From assembly GCF_000332455.1 (NCBI RefSeq), contig NZ_AOGY02000014.1, positions 62,001-126,000 on the forward strand: a DNA stretch of 64,000 nt, in the 5' to 3' direction. How positions within the stretch are numbered: the first letter of the stretch is position 1; the number at the start of each line of letters is the position of its first letter. Under the pieces are notes generated by a model. It saw nothing but the letters and a program-made list of their open reading frames with translations. It was not told the origin of the DNA and did not search any database. This DNA is from Leptospira vanthielii serovar Holland str. Waz Holland = ATCC 700522. GTDB lineage: Bacteria; Spirochaetota; Leptospiria; Leptospirales; Leptospiraceae. Positions 39,175 through 49,754 of the stretch are shown piece after piece. The translations under genes and the position numbers were made by a program.

Positions 39175-39513
39175 ATGTTTGTTGCAGTATACACTAAGAC
39201 TATGAAACCAAATCATTATACAGAAATCCCAGCCACATTTGAGGTCCAATTGGAACATCTAAAGGATTATGATTCTAAAAAGCATATCAGTGCAAGGGGA
39301 ATCATGTTTTACCATCCTTATGACATTGAAGTGCCTTCTATATTGAAAGTTTCCTTAAAAATGATTTCTATGACAGGTTCTGTTGACTTTCTTGTGAAAA
39401 CTTTGAAGTGCGAAAAAATGGGAAACGAACCTTTGTATGAGATTCATTGTAATTTTTATGACACAAATGCTGAGAAAGAAGACGAAGTGTTAGGTTTTAT
39501 CAGCAGTTACTAA
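39175..39513 (+). CDS. PilZ-like hypothetical protein
   Basis: About 112 residues from the ATG at 39175. An in-frame TTG at 39115 and ATGs at 39202 are alternatives, and no start has a clear ribosome site. The beta-rich chain has a PilZ-like middle (SARGIMFYHPYDIEVPSILKVSLKM). The RxxxR motif expected for cyclic di-GMP binding is not evident, so ligand binding is uncertain. Confidence 0.6.
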   Translation: MFVAVYTKTMKPNHYTEIPATFEVQLEHLKDYDSKKHISARGIMFYHPYDIEVPSILKVSLKMISMTGSVDFLVKTLKCEKMGNEPLYEIHCNFYDTNAEKEDEVLGFISSY

Positions 39514-39536
39514 ATTCGCATATTAAAAATAAACGA

Positions 39537-40304
39537 TTAGAGAGTTCCTCCCTTTTCGATGAGATACAAAAAACTGTCCTCAGAAAAGGATTTGTCTTTG
39601 GGTCCATACTGCATAAGCCACCGAGTGGGTGGCAAAAAACCCTCAGTTTTTAATGCATATCCTCCACCTAACGATGCCCCAATGACCGAACGAAGTTCGA
39701 AATGTAAATGGGCAGGATAATTTCCCCCTGCATCGCCAATGGTTCCAATCCATTCCGTTTTTTTCACCAATTGTCCTGGTTCCACATCAATGGTGTGTAG
39801 GTGGGCATAAACTGTTTCTAAAAACCAAAAATCTCCATTGCCCACATTATGATGGTGTACGATCCGAACCACTTTCCCCCAACCCCCACCGTAGTCAGCG
39901 ATCTCCGAAACCACACCATTTCCAAACGCATAGACAGGGGCGGCAAAGTCGCTATCGCCACCAGTAACGGAATTCCAGTCTTCTCCCAGGTGTTTACGGC
40001 CACCAAACTTTCCATTTTCAGCCCCAAATTTTTGCGCTAAGTAATAACCTTCGGCATACTTTCCCCCTACAGGGAATTCAAAATCTGTGGCCTGGAAGGA
40101 AGGATAGCGTTTTAGAATGGGATAAGGGTCTGTGGTTCGAACTTCTCCAGAAGATTCCATCCATCCGAAAAGTGGATTTCCTTGGTAGGAGTAACCTTTG
40201 GATACACAACCTATCCCAAGGAGTGAAAGACAGGTTGTGAGGAGGAAACTAAAAATTTGGTTATTTGCGGACCAATTTCTTTTTGTGCGTTTTGGAAGAT
40301 TCAT
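39537..40304 (-). CDS. M23 metallopeptidase lipoprotein
   Basis: A 255-residue protein with a lipoprotein signal ending LLTTCLSLLGIGC (Cys about 33). The M23 domain (about 95-215) has HLGEDWN (HxxxD) and YPAHLHFELR (HxH). The loop GGGWGKVVRIVHHHNVGNGDFWFLE is longer than usual. Likely a periplasmic peptidoglycan hydrolase. The start overlaps the end of the upstream flavin monooxygenase gene by 44 bases, and no later start would keep the signal peptide. Confidence 0.87.
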   Translation of the reverse strand: MNLPKRTKRNWSANNQIFSFLLTTCLSLLGIGCVSKGYSYQGNPLFGWMESSGEVRTTDPYPILKRYPSFQATDFEFPVGGKYAEGYYLAQKFGAENGKFGGRKHLGEDWNSVTGGDSDFAAPVYAFGNGVVSEIADYGGGWGKVVRIVHHHNVGNGDFWFLETVYAHLHTIDVEPGQLVKKTEWIGTIGDAGGNYPAHLHFELRSVIGASLGGGYALKTEGFLPPTRWLMQYGPKDKSFSEDSFLYLIEKGGTL

Positions 40305-41679
40305 GACGGACTTCCGAAAACAATCCCGCCCGTGCTTCGATTGGCAAATGGTTTCCGAGTTTTTCGGATCTTTTTTTACCAGCTTTCATTTCCTCTTTCA
40401 TATTATAAATGAAGGTATCGTAATCCACTTGGATGGTATGGCGTGTGCTACTCACATACCTTTTTTTCATATCCGCTTGGTCCTTTTCTATGGCCTTCTC
40501 CATATCTTCTTTGGAAGGCAACACATAATTTCCCGTGAGATATTGTGCGATCCATTTTCCTTGGCATTCTGCCAGTGGCATGATAGCACCTAACGGTTGC
40601 ATAAGACCGACAAAAAACAAATCTTTGATTCCGGGTTTCATCATTTTATAAAATAGCGGGATGTAGTTATTGGGTGCAGATAAAAAATCTTCCTCAAAAA
40701 AAGGAAACTTGATATTGTATCCCGTGCAATAGATAAGAACATCTGCTTCTTCTTCAGTTCCATCGGCAAAGGCAATTTTTTTACCTTTGAGTTCGGTGAT
40801 CACTGGTTTTGGTTTGATATCACCTCGTCCAAGCCTTACCAGTAAATCTTGTGAGATGGTAGGGTGAGCCGATCCAAACTTATGATCTGGTTTTGGCAAA
40901 CCAAAGTCTTCCATTTTCCCTACACCAAAACGAATGAGTAGGTGAGCGAGTGTTTGTTGGATAAAAAACGGAACCCAATGTGGTGTATACTCGGTTAGTT
41001 TATCCAATGGTTTTCCAAATAGATAGTTGGGGATGACATAAGCGCCGCGTCTGGCCGATAAAAATACTTTTTTAGCAACACCGGGTCTGGAAAGTTCCAC
41101 AGAGATATCCATTGCACTGTTACCCATTCCAAGAACTACGACATTTTTTCCCTCACAATTAACAGGTGTTTTTGGGTCAACATAGGAGTGGGAATGTATG
41201 ATCTGGCCAGAAAATTTTCCAGGAAAGGCAGGATCGGGCCAACGTTCACTCCAGTGATGTCCATTTGCTACAACTAACACGTCGTAGTATTTGATAGGTC
41301 CTTTTTCGGGAGTGATTTTCCAAATTCCCTCTTCGGTTCGCTCCGCTTTTTTCACACCATTTTTAAACTGAATGTGTTTTCTGAGTCCAAAGTGGTCTAC
41401 AAAAGATAAAAAGTATTTTTGAATGGGTTCGTGGTTTGGATAATCGGGATAGTTGGTTGGCATGGGATAGTCACGATATTCCATCCGATCCCTATGAGTA
41501 TTGATATGAAGAGACTTATAAATATTACTCAGGCCATTGTCATTTTTATAACGCCAGTTACCTCCTACATCACTTCCTTTTTCATAACAATCAAAGGGAA
41601 TCCCATGTTCCTTCAATGATTTAATGATTGTTATACCGGAGGATCCAGCGCCAATTACACAAACTTTAGGAAGTGCCAT
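40261..41679 (-). CDS. Flavin-containing monooxygenase
   Basis: A 472-residue FAD/NADPH enzyme. Motifs: CVIGAGSSGITIIKSLKEHG (FAD loop, about 7), GQIIHSHSYVDPKTP following F-S-G (the FxGxxxHxxxY identity motif, about 156), and VVVLGMGNSAMDISVELSR (NADPH loop, about 180). It probably oxygenates N- or S-containing small molecules or acts as a Baeyer-Villiger enzyme; the substrate is not readable. Divergent from the ankyrin lipoprotein gene across 233 bases. Confidence 0.92.
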   Translation of the reverse strand: MALPKVCVIGAGSSGITIIKSLKEHGIPFDCYEKGSDVGGNWRYKNDNGLSNIYKSLHINTHRDRMEYRDYPMPTNYPDYPNHEPIQKYFLSFVDHFGLRKHIQFKNGVKKAERTEEGIWKITPEKGPIKYYDVLVVANGHHWSERWPDPAFPGKFSGQIIHSHSYVDPKTPVNCEGKNVVVLGMGNSAMDISVELSRPGVAKKVFLSARRGAYVIPNYLFGKPLDKLTEYTPHWVPFFIQQTLAHLLIRFGVGKMEDFGLPKPDHKFGSAHPTISQDLLVRLGRGDIKPKPVITELKGKKIAFADGTEEEADVLIYCTGYNIKFPFFEEDFLSAPNNYIPLFYKMMKPGIKDLFFVGLMQPLGAIMPLAECQGKWIAQYLTGNYVLPSKEDMEKAIEKDQADMKKRYVSSTRHTIQVDYDTFIYNMKEEMKAGKKRSEKLGNHLPIEARAGLFSEVRHESSKTHKKKLVRK

Positions 41680-41945
41680 AGTATTTCTCTCGCTATCGAA
41701 ACAGGTTTACGTTCGGGTGAAATGGTTAGTATAGAGAACATCGTTATCAAGAAGATTTTGGGACTATTTTTAAAAAAAGTGTGACATCTAACTTTTTCTG
41801 AAACGAGCAAGAATGTTGCAATTAAATTGCATTGAAAGGATAGGTTGGGAAACCTTGGTCTTTCCCTCGCGGCTTTTTAGATTGGTACCGTAAATTCGTA
41901 TTTAATTAAAGTTTGTATAACCAAATCCTAGAATCATTTAAGAAT

Positions 41946-42899
41946 ATGAGAAATAATATGAAAACAGAGAAAACAATTGCAGTATTTTTATTAACGTTTG
42001 TTTCACTTTTAACAAATATTTCCTGCTCTTCCTTTAGCTTGCAATGCGCCAATTGTTATTTGAGCGATGCTTATCAAGACAAAAAAGCCTTGGAATTGTT
42101 AAGGGCTGTTGTGAACGGTGATAGTCAAAAAATTGCAAAACTGGTGAAAGAAGGTGCGAGCCCTAATCATTTGGAAGAAGGAAAGGTGCCTATACTTATT
42201 TGGGCAATTTGTGCAAATAGTTTAGATGGATTTGAAGCACTTTTGATAGCAGGTGCGGATCCGAATTTAGGAGGTACTGGATATGGAAAAGGTAATGGGG
42301 AGGGGTTTGGTAACGGTATGTTCAAGAAGCGTCAAGGAATTCGTATTGCCGGTAGCAGTTCAATAAAAAGCGGTTGGTCGGCAATGGTGTTTGCATCAGC
42401 ATTTCAAAATTCTGACTTTTTGAAATTGGCAATTCAATATGGAGGAGAACTGAATTCATTTAAAGGTGATTCAGGAAGTTTTCCGTTATTAGTTGCATCT
42501 GAATATGGCCAACTAGAAAATATTAAGATATTAATTAAAGCAGGGGCAGATATAAATGCACATGATGAGAAATATAACTATTTAACCGCACCAATTTTGT
42601 CGATTGGGATTTTTGCTCGTTATGATATAGCCATTTGGCTGCTTGAAAATGGGTATAACTATAACTTAGAAAGTTTAGCATATGCAGCTGAATCACGAAT
42701 GGTTAACAAAGAGATTCAGCCTGAAAAAGAAAAGTTAATTAAGATGTTCGAAGCTCGAGGTGTAAAATTTCCTGACCCAAAGGGTAAAATTGCAGGAGAA
42801 GTTAAGAGAAGGAAAATTCCTGAAGAAGATATAATGGATATTGTATATGGGAAAAAATCAGTTTTGGATTATCCTGAACTAAAGCAGGGAAATAATTAG
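41946..42899 (+). CDS. Ankyrin-repeat lipoprotein
   Basis: About 317 residues from the ATG at 41946; another ATG is at 41958 and a TTG at 41913. The signal peptide ends LLTFVSLLTNISC (lipobox Cys). Ankyrin repeats follow: LLRAVVNGDSQKIAKLVKEG, ASPNHLEEGKVPILIWAICA, FEALLIAGADPNLGG, PLLVASEYGQLENIKILIKAGADINAHD and IAIWLLENGYNYN. A Gly-rich insertion (YGKGNGEGFGNG) splits the second and third repeats. Probably a surface or periplasmic binding protein. Its stop overlaps the convergent phosphoesterase's stop by 4 bases. Confidence 0.87.
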   Translation: MRNNMKTEKTIAVFLLTFVSLLTNISCSSFSLQCANCYLSDAYQDKKALELLRAVVNGDSQKIAKLVKEGASPNHLEEGKVPILIWAICANSLDGFEALLIAGADPNLGGTGYGKGNGEGFGNGMFKKRQGIRIAGSSSIKSGWSAMVFASAFQNSDFLKLAIQYGGELNSFKGDSGSFPLLVASEYGQLENIKILIKAGADINAHDEKYNYLTAPILSIGIFARYDIAIWLLENGYNYNLESLAYAAESRMVNKEIQPEKEKLIKMFEARGVKFPDPKGKIAGEVKRRKIPEEDIMDIVYGKKSVLDYPELKQGNN

Positions 42900-43798
42900 A
42901 TTGCCCTGAGCTTCGCAAAGACTATGTTATGCGAATCTATTATTTTATTAATTCTTTTTGTGTCGTAAAATGAGGATGGGAACTTCGGAAGGACAATTAA
43001 ATCTAAGAGGTAGGATTGACCATCCAATTCCACAATGAAGAGATCAATGGATTCTGTATGAGGTGTATCAGCAGATTCAGGATTGTGCGCAAGAGCAATT
43101 TTAAATTGTTTTGGATCAGTGTGTTTGAATATCTGATCGATAGGAATGTGGTCTTCCCAAAAATCTCCTAGTCCACCAATGATGATTTTCTCATCGCCTC
43201 GTTTGATTTCTAATGATTTATTTCGTATGGATTTTTTACTCTCCTCTAATAAACGAAGAGAAAGCAAATGATTTACCCAGTGGTCATGATTTCCATTCAC
43301 GAAAACTTCCGCATCTTTGCCTTTTAGAAGTGGAAGCAATTTCCAAATCTGAACCAACTCTTCGTCAAAATTTCTTTTTTTTACGTAATCACCAATCCCA
43401 ACTATTAGATCAGGATTTTGTTGATTGGTGGATTCAATGACATACCGAATCCAGAATTCAGGGTTAAGAAAACCATAATGTAAGTCTGATACCACTGCGA
43501 TTTTATACCCATCGAAACTCTTGGGTATTTTTGTGGATTCAATATCGTAAATGGGAAAACGAACGTAATAACGCTCAAGAAAGAATGAATTAAATAAAAG
43601 AACGAAGAGAGAAACGAGTATGAATTTAATTTTTTTTTCAAAGGCATAATTGGTAAACTCAACTTCGTCTCGTTTGATTAAATTCTCACTGATCAAATAA
43701 AAGCCAAGGGATTCATAAAATGGACTTGCTGTGATATTCACATAGGAGATCTGTTTTTGAATTTTAAGAGTCTTCTGAAAAGTACAAGCTTTTTGCAA
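42896..43798 (-). pseudogene. Chimeric, decaying metallophosphoesterase with GNAT tail at its N-terminus
   Basis: A 300-codon ORF. Residues about 10-52 (SYVNITASPFYESLGFYLI and RDEVEFTNYAFEKK) look like the C-terminal end of a GNAT acetyltransferase. From about 55 a membrane helix (FILVSLFVLLFNSFFL) and a YkuE-type calcineurin-like phosphoesterase follow: VVSDLHYGF, VGIGDYVKKR, VNGNHDHW, GGLGDFW, and ALAHNPESAD. The final GHTHGGQ metal motif is missing; after IDLFIVE the chain no longer matches, consistent with a frameshift near 43040. The start is a TTG just after a stop. Probably a deletion fused two genes and the product is inactive. Confidence 0.65.
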
Positions 43799-44420
43799 AT
43801 TTCAACGTATCAAATGATTCATGCCAATTCATAAATCTCATAATATAAGATTCTCCATTATGTAAAAAAATTTGAATCCATCGAGCATTGTTTATATTAT
43901 AACCTTTAACTGAAAAAAGTAGGATAACAAATTTATCATTCCTAATTAAAAAAAATTTTCCATCATAATGCGAAAGATTTAGTAAGAGTTTTTTTCTGAA
44001 GTTTAATAGTTCTACCCTAGAATGAATATCCATATTTTGGAAAAGATCCTTATTGGTTAAAACTTCAGTTAATGCCTCTAGGCAATCTAAGCGAATTTTT
44101 CTTAAACTTTCGCAAAAGTTGTTTTTTTGAGAATGTAACCGAAAGATTATTTTGTTCACTTTGTCTTCGCAATCGTTTACATAATCTCCTTGAATTAATT
44201 TTCTACGTTCGCACTTTAACCCTTCCAAAGTGCCATCTTTACTAATCTGTTTAGAAGTTTCTGACTTATTAATCTGATAATAAAGTATTGAGTCAATTTC
44301 TAGTTCCTCATTGTCTTCTACAAGGGTATCATGATTTTTAAGTAGTTCACTTTTACAAGAAGATACTAAGAGCAAAATAATTAAGAAAAAAGTATTTCGA
44401 AATCCCATTATAATTTGCAT
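43764..44420 (-). CDS. Hypothetical lipoprotein
   Basis: A 218-residue protein with a clear lipobox (FFLIILLLVSSC, Cys about 22). The mature chain is charged, with Cys pairs at CERRKLIQGDYVNDCEDK and CESLRKIRLDCLEAL that could form disulfides, and a beta-rich C-terminus (DGKFFLIRNDKFVILLFSVK). No family recognised. Its 3' end overlaps the start of the chimeric phosphoesterase frame by 35 bases. A second ATG is 12 bases downstream. Confidence 0.7.
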   Translation of the reverse strand: MQIIMGFRNTFFLIILLLVSSCKSELLKNHDTLVEDNEELEIDSILYYQINKSETSKQISKDGTLEGLKCERRKLIQGDYVNDCEDKVNKIIFRLHSQKNNFCESLRKIRLDCLEALTEVLTNKDLFQNMDIHSRVELLNFRKKLLLNLSHYDGKFFLIRNDKFVILLFSVKGYNINNARWIQIFLHNGESYIMRFMNWHESFDTLKFAKSLYFSEDS

Positions 44421-44462
44421 TATTCAATGCTATCTCTCGAGAAAAACTCTGAAATAAATAAC

Positions 44463-44975
44463 TTATTTTCCTTGTGACATATCCAGAAAATCCTTCACAT
44501 CTTTTTCTCCACTGGAAATTTGGATCTTTGTAATTTTTCCCTCTTTCAGTTGCATCATTGTCACCGATCCTTTGGTTCTGGGAAAAGGATCTGCAAGTTT
44601 TTCTTCTCTCACCAAACGAAGAGTATACGGATAAGATTTCATTTTAGGTAGGGCAACAAATTTGGAGATAAGAAAAGGCATTCTATGGATGTCAGATACA
44701 AGCACGGCTTGTTTGGATTCCAAATACCCTTTTCCTTCTTTTTCTAAAATCGGGTGGATGATTTTACTGGCATCCATATCGGCGATAAACAAAACTTTTG
44801 TGGTATCTGCAAGGATTGGACTTGGTTCCTCCCACTGGTTTGTATAATTGATTACGGGAAGTGGATTTCCAACCACTAAAGTGGGAGAAACTGGTTCTTC
44901 CGCATGGAGAGTCAAAGATGATGATAAAATTAGAACAACGAAGGATAACGTGTTGGATCTAAAGTAGGTTTTCAT
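44463..44975 (-). CDS. Exported protein with thioredoxin-like character, no Cys pair
   Basis: About 170 residues from the ATG at 44975, chosen because it gives a clean signal peptide (MKTYFRSNTLSFVVLILSSS, cleaved near HAEE). ATGs at 44990 and 45023 are also in frame. The mature part suggests a thioredoxin/YtfJ-like order (TLVVGNPLPVINYTNQW, KVLFIADMDASKIIHPILE, a Pro-containing loop), but no CxxC is present. It lies 82 bases after a real thioredoxin-like gene on the same strand. Confidence 0.65.
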   Translation of the reverse strand: MKTYFRSNTLSFVVLILSSSLTLHAEEPVSPTLVVGNPLPVINYTNQWEEPSPILADTTKVLFIADMDASKIIHPILEKEGKGYLESKQAVLVSDIHRMPFLISKFVALPKMKSYPYTLRLVREEKLADPFPRTKGSVTMMQLKEGKITKIQISSGEKDVKDFLDMSQGK

Positions 44976-45057
44976 TTTTGAAGAGAACATATTGTTTGTT
45001 AGTTGGTTATTCAGTGGAAACATGGTTTGAAAGTGGTCGTTAAAAACGAACCTTCTC

Positions 45058-45504
45058 CTAAAGACGGTATAAATATTCTAAAACTTGTTCTTTTGTCATC
45101 TTACTGGCGTTAGAGAACTCTCCCCCTTTTGTAGAGGTAAGAATATTCCCTGTTGGGTCAATCACAACCAAAGCTGGAATTCCATTTTGGATGGGATTTC
45201 CAAGTTTGTCATTTAGACTTAAGTTTTTGTCGAAGCGACCCACATCTACCTTGAAGAGAAGAAAATTTTGAGTGAGGAGAACCTTTGGTTCGGGCTCCTG
45301 AAAAATAAGATCTAAGGCACGACAATCAGGACACCAATCGGCCCCGAAAACCACAATGAGTTTGCGGTTTGAGTCTTTGGCGATAGCCAAACTTTCTTCG
45401 TATTGGGAAAGTATTATGTCACCTTGTTTGGAACAACGAGAAAGGTTAGTGAGAGAAAATCCAAAGAGTAGGAGAAAGAAAAGAATTCGAAACTTACGTT
45501 CCAT
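45058..45504 (-). CDS. Thioredoxin-family lipoprotein or exported protein
   Basis: A 148-residue protein with a signal peptide and possible lipobox (FGFSLTNLSRC). The thioredoxin core includes KLIVVFGADWCPDCRALDLIF with the WCPDC redox motif (about 56-60) and the cis-Pro loop NGIPALVVIDPTGN. It likely reduces or delivers electrons to periplasmic proteins. The Asp in CPDC is unlike the usual CGPC, but occurs in other exported thioredoxin-like proteins. Confidence 0.85.
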   Translation of the reverse strand: MERKFRILFFLLLFGFSLTNLSRCSKQGDIILSQYEESLAIAKDSNRKLIVVFGADWCPDCRALDLIFQEPEPKVLLTQNFLLFKVDVGRFDKNLSLNDKLGNPIQNGIPALVVIDPTGNILTSTKGGEFSNASKMTKEQVLEYLYRL

Positions 45505-45534
45505 AAAAAGAGCGGAAGGAAACTTCCGCCTGTC

Positions 45535-45684
45535 TTATTTCTTAGCGATTTCTTTAAGGATTTCTTGTCTTTTTTTATCTTTATCGATATGGGAAAGAGA
45601 CAACCAATCGCGTTTCAATTGTTTTTCTGAAACACCTTTGAAGGTTGCATATTTACCGAGAATTTTTGCTGTTTTTGCGTTCAT
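45535..45684 (-). CDS. Small basic protein, unknown
   Basis: A 49-residue ORF (MNAKTAKILGKYATFKGVSE and a Lys/Asp-rich helical end). Reading continues upstream in frame without an ATG (VRIDRKGWQKNLVG), so the start is not certain. The composition is strongly protein-like, with charged amphipathic helix character, and no overlapping gene explains it. It ends 31 bases before the thioredoxin gene on the same strand. No family recognised. Confidence 0.45.
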   Translation of the reverse strand: MNAKTAKILGKYATFKGVSEKQLKRDWLSLSHIDKDKKRQEILKEIAKK

Positions 45685-45802
45685 GCCAACCAGATTCTTT
45701 TGCCACCCCTTTCTGTCAATGCGAACCTGATGGTTGCTGTTTCATCCTTGACCCCTAAACTCTTTACGAAACATAGTAAAGTGCAAGAAATCCAAAGACC
45801 CT

Positions 45803-48487
45803 ATGAAATCACAGCTACCTGACCGTTACGATCCCGAATCCGTAGAGCCCAAATGGATACAAACCTGGGAAGAAAAAAAAACCTTTGCCCCTGACTCTTC
45901 TCGCAAAGAAACTTTCTCGATCGTTATCCCTCCACCAAACGTAACTGGGAACTTACACATTGGGCATGCACTCAATCATACCATCCAAGACATCATCATT
46001 CGTATTGAACGTAAAAAAGGAAAAAATGTAGTTTGGGTTCCTGGAATGGACCATGCCGGAATTGCAACACAAGTGGTTGTGGAACGGGAGCTTGCCAAAG
46101 AAGGGAAGTCACGAACCGATTTTACTCGGGAAGAATTTATAGAAAAAGTTTGGGAATGGAAAGCTCATTCGGGTGGAATCATTGCCAAACAACAACGGTT
46201 ACTCGGTGAATCAGTCGACTGGTCACGGGAAAGATTTACTTTTGATGAAGGTTTATCAAAAGCAGTCATCAAAGTATTTCGCAGTTTGTATGATGAAGGT
46301 TTAATTTATCGCGGGGAAAGGATCATCAACTGGTGCCCTGTTACCAAAACTGCCATCTCTGACATTGAAGTAGAATACAAAGAAAAACAAGGCAAACTCT
46401 ATCATATAAAATATCCGAAAGCTGAATTTAAATCCAAAGATCCCAAAACTCTAACTAAAGACGAATACATCGTTGTAGCGACCACAAGGCCCGAAACGAT
46501 GTTTGGTGACGTAGCGGTCTGTGCCCATCCAGATGATGTGCGTTATGCGACCTTAAAAGATAAGTTTGTTTTTCTCCCGATTGCAGGAAAAGAAATTCCC
46601 GTTTTATTTGATACCTTTGTGGATAAAGAATTTGGATCGGGACTTGTCAAAATCACACCAGCTCATGACATCAATGACTATGAAGCGGGACTTCGTTTGC
46701 ATTTAACTCCTATCAATATAATGAATTTGGATGGGACACTCAACGAACATGCAGGTAAGTACAATGGACTCGACCGGTTTGAAGCTCGCAAACGTGTTGT
46801 GGAAGAACTTGAGGCAAACGGTTATATAGAAAAAATAGAAACACATATTCATAGTGTGGGCCACAACCAAAGAGGTGGGGCTGTCATAGAACCGCTGTTA
46901 TCGACTCAGTGGTTTGTAAAAATTGAATCATTAGCAAAACCTGCGATTGAAGTGGTAAAAACGGGAAAGGTCCAGTTCCAACCCAAAATGTGGGAAAAAA
47001 CCTACTTTGAGTGGATGGAAAACATTCGGGATTGGTGTATTTCTCGCCAACTTTGGTGGGGACATCGTATCCCCGCTTATTATGCACCAAACGGAGAAAT
47101 GGTGGTCGCCGAATCCATCGAGGAAGCGGTATCACTTTTTTCTAAAAAAGGAATTTCTGTTACAAGAGAGACCATCAAACAAGATGAAGATGTTCTTGAT
47201 ACTTGGTTTTCTTCGGGACTTTGGCCGTTTACTGTATTCGGTTGGCCTGATAATTCTGAAGAACTTAAAAAATACTATCCTACCTCCGTTTTAGTCACCG
47301 GCTTTGATATTATTTTCTTCTGGGTGGCACGGATGATTATGAACGGCCTGAAATTTATGGATGATGTTCCCTTCCAAAAAGTTCTCATCCATGGCCTGGT
47401 TCGTGATAAAGATGGAAAGAAGTTCAGTAAATCTTTGGGGAATGTAGTCGATCCTTTGGATATGATGAGTAAATACGGAACGGATTCGTTTCGTTTTTTT
47501 CTCGCGGCAGTATTACCGGAAGGAAAAGACATCCTTTTCGACGAATCCAGGTTAGATGGTTATCGTTCCTTCTGTAATAAAATTTGGAATTCGAGTCGGT
47601 TTATTTTTATGAACTTACCGGAAGAGTTCACGGCCAAAGAACCAGACATCTCTACTTTAGAAGATACTGACCTTTGGATTTTGAATGAGTTTGATCGTAT
47701 GTTATCTCGTTACGAAAAAGCATACAGTGATTATCATTTTTTTGAAATGGCAAATTCCATTTATGATTTTGTATGGGGATCTTTTTGCGATTGGTATTTG
47801 GAACTCACCAAAGCTCGTGTGTATGGAAATGTAACACCCGAATCACAAGAAAAAGCACGACTGGTTCTTATTAGCGTATTAAAAAAATCACTCGGGCTTT
47901 TGCATCCCTTTATGCCTTTTATCACGGAAGAAATTCACTCTTTACTTGAGACAACCGAACTTGCAAAAACAGAATTTCCAAAGGCCTATGGGGTTTCTGA
48001 TTCGGCACCAGCTGTGGTTCGGATGGAGCTTGTTCGTGAGATCATTACTAAGATTCGTAATATGCGAGCTGAACTCGGGGTCAAACCTGAGAAAAAATGT
48101 AAGGTGATTCTCAAGTGTAATCACAAAGAATTAAAAGAGATGATGGAAAGAGAAATTAAATCCATCCTGCAACTTTCGAAAGCAGAGAGTTTAGAGTTTA
48201 TTGATTCTTATGAAGCAAAAAATACAGATTCTGTAGGTGCATTTTCGATTGGCGAAATTTTTCTTCCATTAGAAGGTATTTTTGATTTTGAAAAAGAAAA
48301 ACAACGATTGGAAAAAGAGAAAAAACAAATCCAATTGGAAATGGAAAAGTTGGAAAATAAAATCAACAATCCAGCCTTCTTAGAAAAAGCAAAACCTGAT
48401 GTCGTAGAAAAAGAAAGAGAAAAGTACAATACTTGGAAAGAGAAACTAGATAGTACGGTAAGGGCTTTAGAAAAAATTGGAACATAA
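45803..48487 (+). CDS. valS: Valyl-tRNA synthetase
   Basis: An 894-residue class I synthetase that charges tRNA-Val. HIGH motif in [16 protein letters not shown] (about 46-49), an editing domain with [17 protein letters not shown] (about 225), KMSKS-type [16 protein letters not shown] (about 535), an anticodon-binding domain ([15 protein letters not shown]), and a C-terminal coiled coil ([18 protein letters not shown], about 830-890) as in bacterial ValS. Length normal. It overlaps purD by 11 bases. Confidence 0.97.
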   Translation: MKSQLPDRYDPESVEPKWIQTWEEKKTFAPDSSRKETFSIVIPPPNVTGNLHIGHALNHTIQDIIIRIERKKGKNVVWVPGMDHAGIATQVVVERELAKEGKSRTDFTREEFIEKVWEWKAHSGGIIAKQQRLLGESVDWSRERFTFDEGLSKAVIKVFRSLYDEGLIYRGERIINWCPVTKTAISDIEVEYKEKQGKLYHIKYPKAEFKSKDPKTLTKDEYIVVATTRPETMFGDVAVCAHPDDVRYATLKDKFVFLPIAGKEIPVLFDTFVDKEFGSGLVKITPAHDINDYEAGLRLHLTPINIMNLDGTLNEHAGKYNGLDRFEARKRVVEELEANGYIEKIETHIHSVGHNQRGGAVIEPLLSTQWFVKIESLAKPAIEVVKTGKVQFQPKMWEKTYFEWMENIRDWCISRQLWWGHRIPAYYAPNGEMVVAESIEEAVSLFSKKGISVTRETIKQDEDVLDTWFSSGLWPFTVFGWPDNSEELKKYYPTSVLVTGFDIIFFWVARMIMNGLKFMDDVPFQKVLIHGLVRDKDGKKFSKSLGNVVDPLDMMSKYGTDSFRFFLAAVLPEGKDILFDESRLDGYRSFCNKIWNSSRFIFMNLPEEFTAKEPDISTLEDTDLWILNEFDRMLSRYEKAYSDYHFFEMANSIYDFVWGSFCDWYLELTKARVYGNVTPESQEKARLVLISVLKKSLGLLHPFMPFITEEIHSLLETTELAKTEFPKAYGVSDSAPAVVRMELVREIITKIRNMRAELGVKPEKKCKVILKCNHKELKEMMEREIKSILQLSKAESLEFIDSYEAKNTDSVGAFSIGEIFLPLEGIFDFEKEKQRLEKEKKQIQLEMEKLENKINNPAFLEKAKPDVVEKEREKYNTWKEKLDSTVRALEKIGT

Positions 48488-49754
48488 ATTTAGAGTTTTA
48501 CTCATTGGAAGTGGCGGAAGAGAACACGCGTTAGCGGATTCTATCTCAAAATCAGAATCTTTGCAATCCCTTCGGGTATTTCCAGGAAATGGTGGATTTT
48601 CGAAAGAGATGCTCGTGGATTCATCTGAAATTTCGATCACTGATAAAACTAAATTTTTTGATTATATAAAATCATCGGGAACAAACCTCGTGATTGTAGG
48701 TCCAGAAGATCCACTCGTAAATGGACTCTCTGATTGGTGTGCGGAGATAAATATCCCCTGTTTTGGACCTTCTGCGTATTGCGCACAAGTCGAAGGAAGT
48801 AAACATTTTGCAAAAGAAATGATGAAACGAGCCAAAGTTCCAACGGCCTCATTTGCTGTGTTCACTGATCATGAGTCTGCTTGGAGTTACGCACAAAAAG
48901 AAATTTTGCCTTTAGTGGTCAAAGCGGATGGCCTTGCTGCGGGAAAAGGGGTCACTGTTGCCTTTGAGATAAAGGAAGTCAAGCAGGCGTTAGACGAAAT
49001 ATTCTTAGAATCGAAATTTGGCGAAAGTGGAAATAAAGTAGTTTTGGAATCCTTTTTAGAAGGAGAAGAAGCGTCCCTTTTTGTCATCACCGATGGAGAA
49101 AGGTATATGTGCCTTCCTGCAGCCCAAGACCACAAACGCGCGTATGACGGAGACATTGGCCCTAACACTGGGGGAATGGGTGCCTATGCACCGGCACCGA
49201 TTGTCACCGATGTTGTTCTTTCAAAAGTGAAGGAACAAATCATTGAACCAATGTTAGCTGATTTTCGGACTTCGGGCCATCCCTACAAAGGACTTTTATA
49301 CGTTGGGCTTATGATTACCAAAGAAGGAATTCCAAATGTAGTGGAGTTCAATTGCCGTTTTGGGGATCCAGAAACGCAGTGTGTCCTTCGCCTGTTAGAT
49401 GAAGACATATTACCTATTTTTTATGCATCAGCAACGGGAACCCTTCCTGAAAGAAATTTGAAATTAAAGGAAGGTTCTTCTGCTGTCGTAGTTCTTGCGG
49501 CAAAAGGATATCCGGATTCGCCCACAAAAGGAATGTCTTTAGAGATACCATCTAACGAAGGGAATGTGGTCGTGTATCATGCGGGAACCAAACGCCAAGA
49601 AACTCAAATTTTAGCAAATGGGGGAAGGATTCTCGGAATCACTTCTTTCGGTATTTCTTTAAAAGATGCCATTAGCGATTGTTATTCGTTCCTTACAAAA
49701 ATCAAAGCCCCCGATACCTTTTATAGAAAAGACATAGGTAGGAGAGCCCTCTAG
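48477..49754 (+). CDS. purD: Phosphoribosylamine-glycine ligase
   Basis: A 425-residue ATP-grasp enzyme, second step of de novo purine synthesis. Motifs: [20 protein letters not shown] (about 7), [36 protein letters not shown] (ATP loop, about 143), and [21 protein letters not shown] with [14 protein letters not shown]. The start is TTG at 48477, inside the end of valS, consistent with coupled translation; the protein starts with the expected N-terminal strand soon after. Confidence 0.95.
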   Translation: MEHKFRVLLIGSGGREHALADSISKSESLQSLRVFPGNGGFSKEMLVDSSEISITDKTKFFDYIKSSGTNLVIVGPEDPLVNGLSDWCAEINIPCFGPSAYCAQVEGSKHFAKEMMKRAKVPTASFAVFTDHESAWSYAQKEILPLVVKADGLAAGKGVTVAFEIKEVKQALDEIFLESKFGESGNKVVLESFLEGEEASLFVITDGERYMCLPAAQDHKRAYDGDIGPNTGGMGAYAPAPIVTDVVLSKVKEQIIEPMLADFRTSGHPYKGLLYVGLMITKEGIPNVVEFNCRFGDPETQCVLRLLDEDILPIFYASATGTLPERNLKLKEGSSAVVVLAAKGYPDSPTKGMSLEIPSNEGNVVVYHAGTKRQETQILANGGRILGITSFGISLKDAISDCYSFLTKIKAPDTFYRKDIGRRAL

